This document shows positions 25,798-36,000 of a stretch of DNA of 57,292 bases, one piece after another. Both the position numbers and the translations under genes were made by a program. The first letter of the stretch is position 1. Each line of letters begins with the position of its first letter. Origin of the DNA: Verrucomicrobiota bacterium (GTDB lineage: Bacteria > Verrucomicrobiota > Verrucomicrobiia > Opitutales > Opitutaceae). The DNA lies in contig JAEZSJ010000363.1 of the NCBI GenBank assembly GCA_023443985.1, positions 1 to 57,292 of the forward strand. Direction: 5' to 3'. A model generated the notes under the pieces. The model was given only the letters and a program-made list of their open reading frames with translations. It was not told where the DNA came from and did no database searches.

Positions 25798-27564
25798 ATG
25801 ACCGCCCAACCCGCCTCCGCCCGTCCCCACGCCACCACCAGCCGCGAGATGAAAGGCGCCGATTGCGTCGCGGAGTGCCTGATCCGCGAGGGGGTCGAGG
25901 TGGTGTTCGCCTATCCGGGCGGCGCCTCGCTCGAGCTCCACCAGGCATTCACCAAGACGGACAAGTTCCGGGTGATCCTCCCGCGCCACGAGCAGGGGGG
26001 CGGCTTCGCGGCCAACGCCTATGCGCGGGTCACCGGCAAGGCCGGCGTCTGCATGGCGACCAGCGGCCCCGGCGCCACGAACCTCGTCAGCGCCATCGCC
26101 GACGCGTACATGGACAGCGTGCCGCTCATCGCGATCACCGGCCAGGTGTTCTCGAAATACATCGGCAAGAGCGCGTTCCAAGAGACCGATTTCTACGGCA
26201 TGACCCTGCCGATCGTGAAGCACAGCTTCCTCGTGATGAACGTGCACGACCTTCCGCGGATTTTCCGCGAGGCGTTCCACATCGCGACGACCGGCCGCCC
26301 CGGCCCGGTGGTGATCGACATTCCGAAGGACATCCAGCAGGCGAAGTTCACGCCCGTCTGGCCGGTCGCGATGCAGCTGCCCGCGTACAAGCCCGAGAAG
26401 CACGCCACCGACGAGCAACTCTCCGCGCTCCTGCCCCTGCTCTCCGCGGCGAAGAAGCCGTTGCTCTACGTGGGCGGCGGGGCGATCTCGGCCGAGGCGG
26501 GCGCCGAGCTCCGCCGCTTCGCCGAGCGCAACCAGATCCCCGTCACCACCACCCTCATGGGGGTGGGTGCCTTCCCGGAGACACATCCCCTCTCGCTCAA
26601 ATGGTTCGGCATGCATGGCACCGTCGCCGGCAACTTGGCGGCGGACCACTGCGACCTGCTGCTCTGCCTCGGCGCCCGGTTCGATGACCGCGTGACCGGC
26701 GACACCAAGGCCTTCGCCCGCCATGCGACGATCGTCCACCTCGACGTCGACGCCTCCGAACACAACAAGAACAAGCGCGTGCACCACCCGATCGTGGGCG
26801 ACGTGAAGCATGCCCTCTCCCGCCTCAACGCGCTGCAGGAATCGCATCACTCGCCCGTGCCCGACACGGCCGAATGGCGGGCGCAGTGCGACGCGTGGAA
26901 GAAGGAGTTCCCCTTCACCTACGAGGAGAGCCCGCACATCCTCCCGCAGGAGGCGGTGCGTGCGCTCTACGAGCTGACCCGCGGCGAGGCCGTCGTCGTC
27001 ACCGGCGTCGGCCAGCACCAGATGTGGGCCGCGCAGTATTACGATTTCGCCGAGCCGCGCCGCTACATCAGCTCGCTCGGCCTCGGCGCGATGGGCTTCG
27101 GCTATCCGGCCGCCCTCGGCGCGAAGATGGCCCGGCCCGACAAGCAGGTCGTCGACATCGACGGCGACGGCTCGTTCACCATGAACATCCAGGAACTGGC
27201 TACCGCCGCGATCGAGAAGATCGCCGCGAAGGCGATGATCCTGAACAACCAGCACCTCGGCATGGTCGTGCAGTGGGAGGACCGCTTCTACAACAGCGTC
27301 CGCGGCAACACCATCCTGGGCGACAAGACCAACATCGGCGGACCCGAGAACCTCGACGGGCTCTACCCGGACTTCGTGAAGATCGCCGAGGGTTTCGGCG
27401 TGAAGGGCCGCCGCGTCGTGGAGAAATCCGAGCTGCGCGCCGCCATCCAGGAGATGCTCGACCATGACGGCCCCTTTGTCCTGGACGTGATTGTGCCGTA
27501 CACGGAACACGTCCTGCCGATGATTCCGGCGGGAAAGACCGTGAAGGACATGATCATCAAGTGA
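25798..27564 (+). CDS. ilvB: acetolactate synthase large subunit
   Basis: A 588-residue ThDP enzyme joining two pyruvates, or pyruvate and 2-oxobutyrate, in branched-chain amino acid synthesis. E65 in RHEQGGGFAANAYAR is the cofactor-activating glutamate. SGPGATNLVSAIADAY is typical, and the ThDP/Mg motif runs DIDGDGSFTMN...ILNNQHLGMV. The expected ilvN regulatory subunit and ilvC are not adjacent; a repeat-bearing gap and cysE follow. ATG 25798 is preferred over an in-frame start 30 bases upstream. Confidence 0.95.
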   Translation: MTAQPASARPHATTSREMKGADCVAECLIREGVEVVFAYPGGASLELHQAFTKTDKFRVILPRHEQGGGFAANAYARVTGKAGVCMATSGPGATNLVSAIADAYMDSVPLIAITGQVFSKYIGKSAFQETDFYGMTLPIVKHSFLVMNVHDLPRIFREAFHIATTGRPGPVVIDIPKDIQQAKFTPVWPVAMQLPAYKPEKHATDEQLSALLPLLSAAKKPLLYVGGGAISAEAGAELRRFAERNQIPVTTTLMGVGAFPETHPLSLKWFGMHGTVAGNLAADHCDLLLCLGARFDDRVTGDTKAFARHATIVHLDVDASEHNKNKRVHHPIVGDVKHALSRLNALQESHHSPVPDTAEWRAQCDAWKKEFPFTYEESPHILPQEAVRALYELTRGEAVVVTGVGQHQMWAAQYYDFAEPRRYISSLGLGAMGFGYPAALGAKMARPDKQVVDIDGDGSFTMNIQELATAAIEKIAAKAMILNNQHLGMVVQWEDRFYNSVRGNTILGDKTNIGGPENLDGLYPDFVKIAEGFGVKGRRVVEKSELRAAIQEMLDHDGPFVLDVIVPYTEHVLPMIPAGKTVKDMIIK

Positions 27565-27586
27565 TGCCCGGACCCCGGAGTCGGAA

Positions 27587-27712
27587 CGACGGAAGGTAAC
27601 GAAGGAAACGAAGAGCGATCCGGCGCCGGTAACTTCCGCTCCAGCACCCATCAACCGAAGCAATCGCGCTTCCGCCACTTCCGCACTCCGTTCTCCTCGC
27701 CATCTTCTGTCG
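27587..27712. repeat. dispersed imperfect inverted repeat (ilvB-cysE gap)
   Basis: The unit at 27587-27617 (GACGGAAGGTAACGAAGGAA core) is nearly the same as the reverse complement of 48929-48960. A more diverged inverted copy lies at 27668-27712 (TTCTCCTCGCCATCTTCTGT on the plus strand). Together they frame the non-coding gap between ilvB and cysE. Noncoding, likely a family of genomic repeats. Confidence 0.55.
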
Positions 27713-27759
27713 TCCGCTGCCGCCCACCGCCCGCGCCCTGCCCGGCCCGGCCCGCCGCC

Positions 27760-28689
27760 ATGAGTCTCGACCAGATCAAAGCCGCCCTGCTCCAGTCGTA
27801 TTTGGAAGATGGTGGCATCAACCACCTCGACGGCTCGAACCTGCCGTCCGAAGCCGCCGTGGACGCGCTCGCCCGCGGCTTCATGCACCTGCTGTTCCCC
27901 GGGTTCTTCGAGAAGCAGGCGCCCACCCGCGACGAGGTTGCCAGCCTGGTGGGCGGCCAATTGGCGGGGATCGAGCGCAGCCTCCGCACCGAGATCGCGA
28001 AAGCCCTCGCCTACTCGGGCCATCCGGAGCCGCAGCAGGCCGCCGCCGAGGAGAGTCTCCACCTGCTCGGCCAGTTCCCCTCGCTGCGCCGCCTGATCCA
28101 GACCGACGTGGAGGCCGCCTACAACGGCGATCCCGCGGCCCGCAGCCACGACGAGATCATCCTCGCCTACCCCTGCGTATTGGTGATCTCGCTTCAACGA
28201 ATCGCCCACGTCCTCTACGCGCGCGGCGTGCCGCTGCTGCCGCGCATGCTCACGGAGTACGCGCACGAGCGCACCGGCGCCGACATCCATCCGGGCGCGC
28301 GCATCGGCACCCACTTCTTCATCGACCACTGCACCGGCGTCGTGATCGGCGAGACCACCACGATCGGCGACCACGTTAAGCTCTACCAGGGCGTCACGCT
28401 CGGCGCGAAATCGTTCGCGCTGGACCCCCAGGGCAACCCGGTGAAGGGCGTCAAACGCCACCCCGATGTCGGCGACCACGTGACGATCTATGCCGGCGCC
28501 ACCATCCTCGGCGGCGACACCCTCGTGGGCGCCCATTCGATCATCGGCTCGAACGTCTGGCTGATGAACTCGGTCCCCGCCCACAGTCTGGTGACCTACG
28601 AAGGTGCCAACCTCTCGGTGCGGCACCGCCGGCGGCACGAGTCGCTCGAGGTCGAACTTCCGTTCGCCGGATACAACTACGAGATCTGA
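27760..28689 (+). CDS. cysE: serine O-acetyltransferase
   Basis: A 309-residue hexapeptide-repeat acetyltransferase making O-acetylserine for cysteine synthesis. The C-terminal left-handed helix is readable as repeats: GADIHPGARIGTHFFIDH, GVVIGETTTIGDHVKLYQGV, then RHPDVGDHVTIYAGATILGG. The catalytic histidine lies in HPGARIGTHFFIDH. The long alpha-helical N-terminus (about 170 residues) resembles the longer EpsC-type serine acetyltransferases rather than E. coli CysE. No cysteine synthase is adjacent. Confidence 0.92.
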   Translation: MSLDQIKAALLQSYLEDGGINHLDGSNLPSEAAVDALARGFMHLLFPGFFEKQAPTRDEVASLVGGQLAGIERSLRTEIAKALAYSGHPEPQQAAAEESLHLLGQFPSLRRLIQTDVEAAYNGDPAARSHDEIILAYPCVLVISLQRIAHVLYARGVPLLPRMLTEYAHERTGADIHPGARIGTHFFIDHCTGVVIGETTTIGDHVKLYQGVTLGAKSFALDPQGNPVKGVKRHPDVGDHVTIYAGATILGGDTLVGAHSIIGSNVWLMNSVPAHSLVTYEGANLSVRHRRRHESLEVELPFAGYNYEI

Positions 28690-28738
28690 CCCCGCTCCGC
28701 GACGGGCGTCCGGCTGCGCCGGCGCGTCGCGCAGGGCG

Positions 28739-28774
28739 AAAAAAAAGCGGGAAGCCGGCGAACCGGCTTCCCGC
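28739..28774 (-). terminator. rho-independent terminator of TonB receptor 1
   Basis: Perfect 12-bp arms (28747-28758 and 28763-28774, GCGGGAAGCCGG / CCGGCTTCCCGC) with a CGAA tetraloop. On the minus strand they are followed by eight T residues. It lies 22 bases after the receptor stop. Confidence 0.9.
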
Positions 28775-28796
28775 GGAGAATTGATCCGGGATCAGC

Positions 28797-31700
28797 TTAG
28801 AAGCTGAACGTGTTCGTGAGGAACCACTCGCGCGCCGGCGAGATGCGAACCATGCCCCAGGTCTTGCCGTCCGGTTGGACCGCAATCGGAATGACCTCGT
28901 CCTTGGCGAACAGGTTGCGAACGTTGAGCTGGATCTTCCAGTTGATCTTGGAGGTCAGCTTGCGCTCGTAGCTCAGCCAGGTGTCGAAGGCATCCTCGGT
29001 CGGGCCGTAGTACGGGTTCGAGAGGTCGTACGTGCCACCGTCGAGGACCGGGTAGCCGATGACCACCTTGTCCTGCCAGCGATACGCCGCACCGATGCCC
29101 GCGCCCTTGAGGAGGCCGTCGCGGAACGAGTAGTTCGTGATGAGGTTGAAGCGCCACTTGCGGACTTCGTCGACGTTGGCGCCTTCCTGCAGCTTCATCT
29201 TCACGTAGGCCGCGCGCCACGGAGCGTAGACGCTGGCACCGATGCTGTTGGCCGCACCACCCCAACGCGGCACCATGCCGGCGGGAGTCAGCGAGCCATC
29301 GGCATTGTACATCATCGAGTCCATGTACTCGACGAACTCGGAGAGAGCCGCGCCACCGACGTTGTTGCGGACCGCCTCGGTCTTCGCGGCGTTGATGGTG
29401 ATGCGCCAGTTCGGGGTCGGGTTGGCCGTGAACTCGAACTCATAACCCTTCGAGACCGTGTCACCCGTGACGGCGTATCCCTGCGGGGAAGTCGGCGAGT
29501 AGCTGTACACCGAGGCCGTGTTGGGGGCGTACTGGGTCGGGTTGGTGAGGTAGGTCGCACGATCGACGAGCGCCGTGGACGGGCCGGTCGGGGTGAAGTT
29601 CCAGACCGAGAAGAAGCCCTTTGCGTCGAGCCACTTCTGGATCTCGTTCCACCCGGTGATGGCTTGGTTCATCTGCGCCAGCGAAGCCGTGACACCCGCG
29701 TTGAACTCGGGCGTGCCGTCGGCATAGGTCTGGGTCGCACCGCTCGCATCCTGGTACTGGATGAACGACGGATAGGCGTTGGTCCAGCGATTGCGGTACG
29801 AGTCCTGGCCGCGGGAGGCGTAGTCGTAGCCACCGAGCTGGTACAGGAAGACGTTGCGCCAGTTGAGGCCGTTCGAGATGATCGCGCCCGGGGTCGTGCT
29901 GCTGTCGAGCGCGACCGTGGCGTTGTTGATCGAGGTCTCGAACTTGATCACGCGCAGCGAGTACTTGTTGTCCTTGGTGCCCAAGGTGATGCCGTACTCC
30001 TTCGTCTCGCCCTTCGGATTGGCGATCTCGCTGCCGTACATGTCGCGCCGGATGCTACCAACCTGGAAGTTGTTCGACTTGGCGTAGGACACGCTGACGT
30101 TGATCGGCAGCGGGTCGCGCTTGAAGAGCTTGTTCAGGTGGAGCGCGTAGCTGTTGCTGACGGAATGCCCCGTGGAGCGAAGCTCCCAGTCCTCCGGCAG
30201 GCTGTAGGCGCTTTCGCTCAGGTTGAGAACCTTGCGCTGGAGCGCCTGCTGGGCGGCGGTGACGTCCTTGGAGACGACCTCGTCATAGCGCCAGCCGAGG
30301 GTGACGACGAACGCGTTGTTCCAGAAGAAGCCCTGGTAGGAGCTGGAGTAGGACGTGGTCTGCTTGAGTGCCTTCTCCGCCCCGGTCAAGAGGTCGGTGT
30401 TCTCGCCGCCGTTGGCGCGGAGCAGCTGGTTGCCACCCCAGTACGACCAGCCGGTCATGTTCGCCAGATTGGACGCCTCGGTGAGGTTGGTCCCGCCGAC
30501 GACATTATCCAAGTAGTCCGGCACCGTCCACGGGTTGCCGAAGGTGGACAGGTTGACGGTCGGCATCGGGTCGAACACGTAGATCGGGGAGTCTTGGAGC
30601 TCGATCTTCGAGCCGATCCGCGGGATGTTCGCCCCGGCGGCCGAACTGCGATCCAGCAGGGAGTTGCCGAGGTAGACGATGGCCATCGGCGGGCGGTCGT
30701 CGAAGGACGAGCTGGCGCCGTTGTTCTGGTTCCAATAACCGGCCCAGAGCTGGTTGTTGGCGTACATCTGCCAGGAACGCTTCTCGTACTCGTAGCGCTC
30801 GCGGGACGCGACACCGTTGAAGCGGTGCTTGCCGAACAACTTCACGAGGAAGTCGTTGTCGGTGACGTCGGACACGCGGAACTCGGCGAAGAGCGAGGCG
30901 CGCTTCGTCTCGCGGTCGGTCCGGGTCCAGTTGCCGCTGGCGTTGTTGGCGCCGACAACAAACGGACGACCCACGTTCTCGTTGAAGCCTTCATCGGCCG
31001 CGGAACCGAGATAGTAGTCCTGGTGGTTGACGTTGATGTCCAGGTTGATGGCCGGAGCCCAGCCGAGGAACGACTCGCCGCCGTACTTGTTGGCCTGCTT
31101 GTCGTAACTCAAGTTGATGCCCACGCGATCGTCCCAACCGGTCTGGGAGAAATCGATGTTGTAGGCGGTCCAGCGCTGGAACTCGGACTTGTTCGGGCCG
31201 TCGATCAGGTTGTTGTAGAAGTCGAAGATCGACGAATCGAGCAGCCCCTGGTCGCGATAGACGCCGTACTGCGAGTTCTCGAGCTGGGCGCCGACGGTGT
31301 TCGCACGCTGGGCGAACCCGGCGATCCCGTAGAGGTTGCCCGCGTAGTACTTGCCGGGGACGCCCGCGGACACGCCGGTGAGGACGCCGTTGCTGCCGTA
31401 GGCATTGGCGTTGATCCAGCCGCCGATCACGGAGTAGTTCGCGCCGCTGGTGCCGTCGAAGGTCCAATACGGCTGCTGGGCGTTCATGGTGTCGGCCAGC
31501 CACGGGCTGAAGTTGGCGTTGCCGGAAACGGCCTGGCCGCCGGCGCTGAGGTTCGTGCGGGCCGGATAATAGGGGCTGGCGATGAGCAGCTTGCCCATGC
31601 CGCCGTCGGCGCTGGTGTTGTCCACCGGGCGGAACCACGCGGTGAGCTGATCACGCGGCGTGAGGTTGCGCGGGCGATTGGCGTCGATGTCGCCGGCCTC

Positions 31701-32528
31701 GTACTTGACCTTGAAGCTCGTACGGAAGGCGGGGTTTTTGATCAGCTTCGGATCCCAGCGCAACGCGGCGTAGACACGCTCGTCGTCCTCGAAGGCGGGC
31801 TCCTGCCGGAAGTTCTCGTGGTCCCACAGGCCGGCCACGCGAACGGCGAGCACGTCGTCGATCAACACATGGTTGTAGTTGAGCGAGGCGCGCTGGCTGC
31901 CGTAGGAACCGAAGCGGTACTCGGCGACCCCGCGGGTCGCGAAGTTGGCGCCCTGCAAGGTGGCGTTCTGGATACCGGCGGGGCTGCCCAGGCCGAACAG
32001 GAAGGAGTTCGGGCCGCGCAGGATGTCGATACGATCCGTGTTGTAGGAGTCCCACGGGATGTCCGACACGAAGTAGTCGCGGGTGTTGTCAGCCGCAGCC
32101 AGGCCGCGGACGCGCTGGCTGGAGACGGGATTGATCAGCGTCCCCTGCTCGTTGGTCGCGCCGTTCAAGCCCGAGAAGACGCCACGCGTGCCACCGACTT
32201 CGGTGTTGGTGGTGTACTGGAGCAGCGTGGTGGCATCGGTCGCACCGATGTCGTTCATCAGATCCTTGGTGACAACGGAGATGGCGGAGCCGATGTCCTT
32301 CAGATCGCTGCGGATGCGGGTGCCGGCGAGGGTGTCCGTGGCCACGTACCCCGTGTCGCTGGAGGCGGTGACTTCGAACGGACTGAGGACCACGATCTCC
32401 TCGTCGGAAGACGGCGCGGCGGGGGCCGCCGCGGGGGCCGTCTGCGCATAGAGCCCCGTGGTGACTGCGGCTCCAGCCAAGGTCAGCAGGGAGCGCACGC
32501 CACACGGGAAGGGGCGTTTTTGATGCAT
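28797..32528 (-). CDS. TonB-dependent outer-membrane receptor 1
   Basis: A 1243-residue outer-membrane active transporter. Residues 1-29 are a signal peptide ending GLYAQ. The TonB box EEIVVLSPFEV lies at about 43-53. The plug domain covers roughly 60-185 (RIRSDLKDIGSAISVVTKD, VRGLAAADNTRDYFVSDIP, RIDILRGPNSFLFGLGSPAG). The rest is a large barrel rich in aromatic strand ends, finishing FLTNTFSF with the terminal phenylalanine used by the BAM machinery. No SusD-type partner is present. It is a paralogue of the receptor at 33015 and shares its leader features. The transported ligand is unknown; oligosaccharides are plausible given the neighbourhood. Confidence 0.95.
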   Translation of the reverse strand: MHQKRPFPCGVRSLLTLAGAAVTTGLYAQTAPAAAPAAPSSDEEIVVLSPFEVTASSDTGYVATDTLAGTRIRSDLKDIGSAISVVTKDLMNDIGATDATTLLQYTTNTEVGGTRGVFSGLNGATNEQGTLINPVSSQRVRGLAAADNTRDYFVSDIPWDSYNTDRIDILRGPNSFLFGLGSPAGIQNATLQGANFATRGVAEYRFGSYGSQRASLNYNHVLIDDVLAVRVAGLWDHENFRQEPAFEDDERVYAALRWDPKLIKNPAFRTSFKVKYEAGDIDANRPRNLTPRDQLTAWFRPVDNTSADGGMGKLLIASPYYPARTNLSAGGQAVSGNANFSPWLADTMNAQQPYWTFDGTSGANYSVIGGWINANAYGSNGVLTGVSAGVPGKYYAGNLYGIAGFAQRANTVGAQLENSQYGVYRDQGLLDSSIFDFYNNLIDGPNKSEFQRWTAYNIDFSQTGWDDRVGINLSYDKQANKYGGESFLGWAPAINLDINVNHQDYYLGSAADEGFNENVGRPFVVGANNASGNWTRTDRETKRASLFAEFRVSDVTDNDFLVKLFGKHRFNGVASRERYEYEKRSWQMYANNQLWAGYWNQNNGASSSFDDRPPMAIVYLGNSLLDRSSAAGANIPRIGSKIELQDSPIYVFDPMPTVNLSTFGNPWTVPDYLDNVVGGTNLTEASNLANMTGWSYWGGNQLLRANGGENTDLLTGAEKALKQTTSYSSSYQGFFWNNAFVVTLGWRYDEVVSKDVTAAQQALQRKVLNLSESAYSLPEDWELRSTGHSVSNSYALHLNKLFKRDPLPINVSVSYAKSNNFQVGSIRRDMYGSEIANPKGETKEYGITLGTKDNKYSLRVIKFETSINNATVALDSSTTPGAIISNGLNWRNVFLYQLGGYDYASRGQDSYRNRWTNAYPSFIQYQDASGATQTYADGTPEFNAGVTASLAQMNQAITGWNEIQKWLDAKGFFSVWNFTPTGPSTALVDRATYLTNPTQYAPNTASVYSYSPTSPQGYAVTGDTVSKGYEFEFTANPTPNWRITINAAKTEAVRNNVGGAALSEFVEYMDSMMYNADGSLTPAGMVPRWGGAANSIGASVYAPWRAAYVKMKLQEGANVDEVRKWRFNLITNYSFRDGLLKGAGIGAAYRWQDKVVIGYPVLDGGTYDLSNPYYGPTEDAFDTWLSYERKLTSKINWKIQLNVRNLFAKDEVIPIAVQPDGKTWGMVRISPAREWFLTNTFSF

Positions 32529-32650
32529 AGTATTGCGATAGCTTGTGGTTGCGTTGTTGGGGAACCGGCGGGTTTGGGATCCGCCGGTCTCGCCGCGCCG
32601 GGCCGCCGCGGATGCGGCCGCCCAACCGGCAAAGGGTCTGGGAAAAGAAC
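32529..32650 (-). promoter_or_regulatory. structured 5' leader of TonB receptor 1
   Basis: Read on the minus strand, the untranslated region ends with an ACAAGCTA block and contains two stem-loops. Stem 1 is 32564-32571/32581-32588 with a 9-base loop; stem 2 is 32601-32606/32614-32619 with a 7-base loop. Conserved plus-strand blocks CCGGCAAA (32626-32633) and GAAAAGAAC (32642-32650) lie further upstream. The same order of elements occurs in front of TonB receptor 2, with compensatory changes in both stems. Function is inferred to be post-transcriptional control. Confidence 0.55.
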
Positions 32651-32689
32651 TGCCTGCAGGCGCAGGCTTCGGGAACCGTGACGCGGGGT

Positions 32690-32756
32690 TGCTTGGGGAA
32701 ACCGCGGCGTCAGTGATGGCGCTTGACTGCTTGGGGAAGCCGGAGCGTCACGGTGG
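32690..32756. repeat. tandem TGCTTGGGGAA direct repeats in the TonB receptor 1 leader
   Basis: Two near-identical units at 32690-32719 and 32728-32756, period 38 bases. Each has TGCTTGGGGAA, then CCG and GCGTCA, then a GG ending. The same core also occurs at 32556-32566 and in the receptor 2 leader (36723, 36740, 36904). Confidence 0.5.
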
Positions 32757-32851
32757 TGTGCATGGCGGGAAAACGGGAGCGCAGGAGGGATTGCGTAGCC
32801 GATCGGAGATGGGGGATTTCCCGGGAATCACTGTCCCCCACCCGGCTGGAG

Positions 32852-32880
32852 ACAATCGGTGGCCGGTACTAACTATCGAG
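32852..32880 (-). promoter_or_regulatory. conserved distal block of TonB receptor 1 upstream region
   Basis: A 29-base block about 324 bases before the start codon aligns without gaps to 36944-36972 upstream of receptor 2. Shared positions include CTC, TTAG and GCC on the minus strand and a TTGT at the end. Its position at the far end of the leader fits a promoter or operator. Confidence 0.4.
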
Positions 32881-32935
32881 CATCGCGGAGGCGCTTTTCC
32901 CGCCCGCCGCACGGGCCGAGGCCCCGGAGACTGGA

Positions 32936-32967
32936 GAAAAAAGAGCCCGGGCCGAAGCCCGGGCTCT
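32936..32967 (-). terminator. rho-independent terminator of TonB receptor 2
   Basis: Perfect 11-bp arms AGAGCCCGGGC (32942-32952) and GCCCGGGCTCT (32957-32967) with a CGAA tetraloop. On the minus strand they are followed by a T-run. Confidence 0.88.
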
Positions 32968-33014
32968 GGTGCGAAGGGGGTTGCAAGCACTCTCCGCGTG
33001 ACGCCGTCAGCAGC

Positions 33015-36000
33015 TCAGAAGCGGAACGTGTTGGTGATCTCCCAGGTTTGGCCGGGAGCGATGCGCCAGGCAGCCACCGTGTAGTTGCTGCCATCGGTCG
33101 TCGGCTGGACGGTCAGCGGGATGACCTTCCGGCCGTCGCCCACGTTGCGCATGTTGAACTGGATGCGCCAATCGATGCGATCGGTGAGCTTCTTCTCGTA
33201 ACCGATCCAGAAGTCGATCGCGTCCTCGCGGGGTCCCATGATCGGGTGGGCGATGTCATAGGTGAAGACGCCGGCGGTGTCGGTCGCGGCCACGGGATAA
33301 CCGATGGCGACCTTGTCCTGCCAGCGGTAACCAGCACCCACGTTGAAGCCCTTCAGGCGGCCCTCGGTGAAGGTGTAGTTGGTCACCACGTTGAAGCGCC
33401 ACTTGCGCAACTCGGGCGTGAACGTGCCTTCTTGCAGCTTCATCAACACATAGTTGTTGTAGAAGTTGTTGTTCCACTGGTTGACGACCTTGTTGTTGAG
33501 GTTGCCGCCACCCCACAGGCGGATCTGGCCGGCGTCGGTGTGGTTGAACGCGTCGTTCATGATCTCGATGACCTCGTTGAACGCCGTGCCGCCCACGTTG
33601 TTGCGCATGGCCTGCGTCTTCGAGGCGTTGAGCGAGATGCGCCAGTTCTTCGTCGGGTTGGCAGTGAACTCGAACTCGTAGCCCTTCGAGATCTGGTCCT
33701 CGGTCTGCGAGAAGTTCGGCAGACCGGCCGTGGCGTTGCGGTTGCTGACGCCGGCGAAATCGTTGTAGCTGAACGCGCGCAGCACCTGCTGGATCTTCGG
33801 GTTCGACGTGAACGTGCGCCAGTCGGCCACCGCGCTCAGGCGGAGCGCGTCCGCTTGTTCCGCGGTCATGCCCGGCTCGGCGGCGTAGGTCCAGTTGCTC
33901 GGGTTGGTGTCCGCGCTGGACGCATCGCCGGTCGTGCCGAGGCGGTAGTCGTAGACATCCGCCCAGGTCTCGCCCCAGGCGAAGATCGTGGCGTCGCCGT
34001 TGTTGCCGACCAGCCAGGCGTTGAGGCCGGCCGTGCTGCTCGCATCCATCACCGTGCTCTCATATTTGTTGATACGGAGCGAGAAGCGGTCGTCCTTGGT
34101 CGAGATCAGGATGCCGCGGTCCTTGGTGGAGCCGCTGGCGGCCGGAATCTCGTTGCCGTACATGTCGTAGCGGGTGCCGATGACCTGGAAGTTCTCGGAC
34201 TCGTTGTAGTAGAGGCTCACGTTCACCGGGATGGAATCACCCCAGCGACCGAGAAGCTTCGTGAGATGGGCCACCACGCTCCAGCTCGGCGAGTTCTTCT
34301 TGGTGATCGAGGCCTGCCGCCAGCCGGTGTCGTAGATGACGTGGCCGTCCGAGTTGGTGGCGTTGAAGTCGATGTGGCCGTCGGAAGCCTCGGCGCCGCC
34401 GGCGCCCCACGACTTCACCGTGTCACGACGAATTCCGTACATGCCGACGATCGCACCGTCCCAGAAATAGGACTGGAGCACCGCGGCGCGGGAGTTCGAC
34501 TTCTTCTTGAGCAGCGTGGCCGAATAGGTGAGCGCGTCCTGCTCCGCGAAGCTGTTCGTGGCGTTGAGAACGCTGACGTTCTTGGTCGTCCAGCCCACGT
34601 AGTTGGCGGGATTCTGCGACTGCGTGGAGTTCGTGCCGGTGGCGGCGTTCACCCACGGATCGGAGTAGGCGACCGTCGAAGGAGCGTTCCAGGTGCCGTC
34701 GAAGAAGTGGTACGGGATGCTCGACGGGATCACCACCTCGTCGCCTGCGCGGGAGATGGAGACGTCGGCGAGCGACGACCCGACCAGCGAGTCGCTGAGG
34801 TAGACGACCGGATGGACGGTGCGGCCGTTGTTCTTGATCTTCTCGGTCGGGGGACCGGCCACGTAGCTGCGGATGTCATCACCCGTGCCCCAGCGCATGA
34901 AGCTGCGGGTGTCGGTCTGGATCATGTCCTGGCTGTAGAGGCCGCTGAGCATGTGCCGCCCGAGCAGCTTGTAGAACCAGCCGGCCCGGCCGTCCTGGTT
35001 GAAGTTGTGCTCGAAGAAGACGCTGGCGCGCGAGGCCTCGCGGCTGGTCTCGATGTCGCTGTTGCCGTAGATGCCGGCGTCCGCGATGTAGGCGCGGCCG
35101 AAGTTCGCGTTCGGCGTGCCGTCCATGTTCATCGTGTTGACGTCGACGGCGATGCCGGCGCGCTGGTCAGTGAGAAGCGAATACTGACCGCGGCGATGCG
35201 TGGACTGGTCGTAGGCGAGTTCGAAGCCCATCTTCTGGTTGAAGAAGGTCTGGGCGAGACTGGTGCTGAAGTTGTGGAAGTTCTGCCACTCCCGCTTGTT
35301 GTCGCCGTCGAGCAGGTTGTTGTAGAAGTCGAAGACCGAGGTGTCGCTGAACGTGGAGCTCTTGTAGAGCTCCTTGTACGGCAGGCCGGCGTTCGAGGCG
35401 TAGGTGCCCATCGGGGCGATCGCGACGCGCGAGGCGTCCGAGAAGTAGTCGAGCGTGCGCTTGGTCGTACCGTCCGCATTGCGGGCAGCGATGAGGTTGC
35501 CCACGCCGGAGGCGATCATGTAGGCCGAGCCGTCCGCGTTGAAGTACGTGAGCGGGCCGCTCTCGTAGCTGGACGCGACGTTCGTCAGCCAGGGGTTGTA
35601 GTTCGGGTTGGCGCCGCCGGCGGTCATCTGGCCCGAGGCGGTGGTGATCGGCAGGCCGACCGGGATGTAGTTGCCGCGCGTGCGCTGGTTGGCGGCGGCG
35701 TGGTAGTCGACGGTCGCGACATTGCCGGCCCCGTCGACGGTGTAGAAGGGACGGTTGTCCCGGACGGTGTTCGGGTCGAAGCCGGCCTTGTTCATCGACG
35801 TGAACCACGGGGTGATCATGTCGATCGGGGTGATCACGCGCGGGTTGTTCGAGCGGATCGTGCCGGACTCGTAGTTCGCCTTGATCGTGGTCTTGGCGCC
35901 GTTACGGCTGAGGAACTTCGGCTCGTAGCGCACGGTCGAGAAGACGCGGCGGTCCAGGCTGAATGCCGGTTTCTGCTTGTACTGCTCGTCGTTGCGCACG

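Noticed and set aside
27587..27712. CRISPR array or tRNA gene in the ilvB-cysE gap
   Set aside because: Units are inverted and diverged, without regular spacers; no cloverleaf fold or anticodon arm is readable.
24565..28638. Open frame of 1357 codons on the minus strand
   Set aside because: It lies opposite ilvB, cysE and the phosphoesterase region and reads as Arg/Gly/His/Val-rich low-complexity; a GC-driven antisense shadow.
28875..32681. Open frame of 1268 codons on the plus strand
   Set aside because: Exact antisense shadow of TonB receptor 1; composition is Val/Arg/Gly/Asp repeats without any domain.
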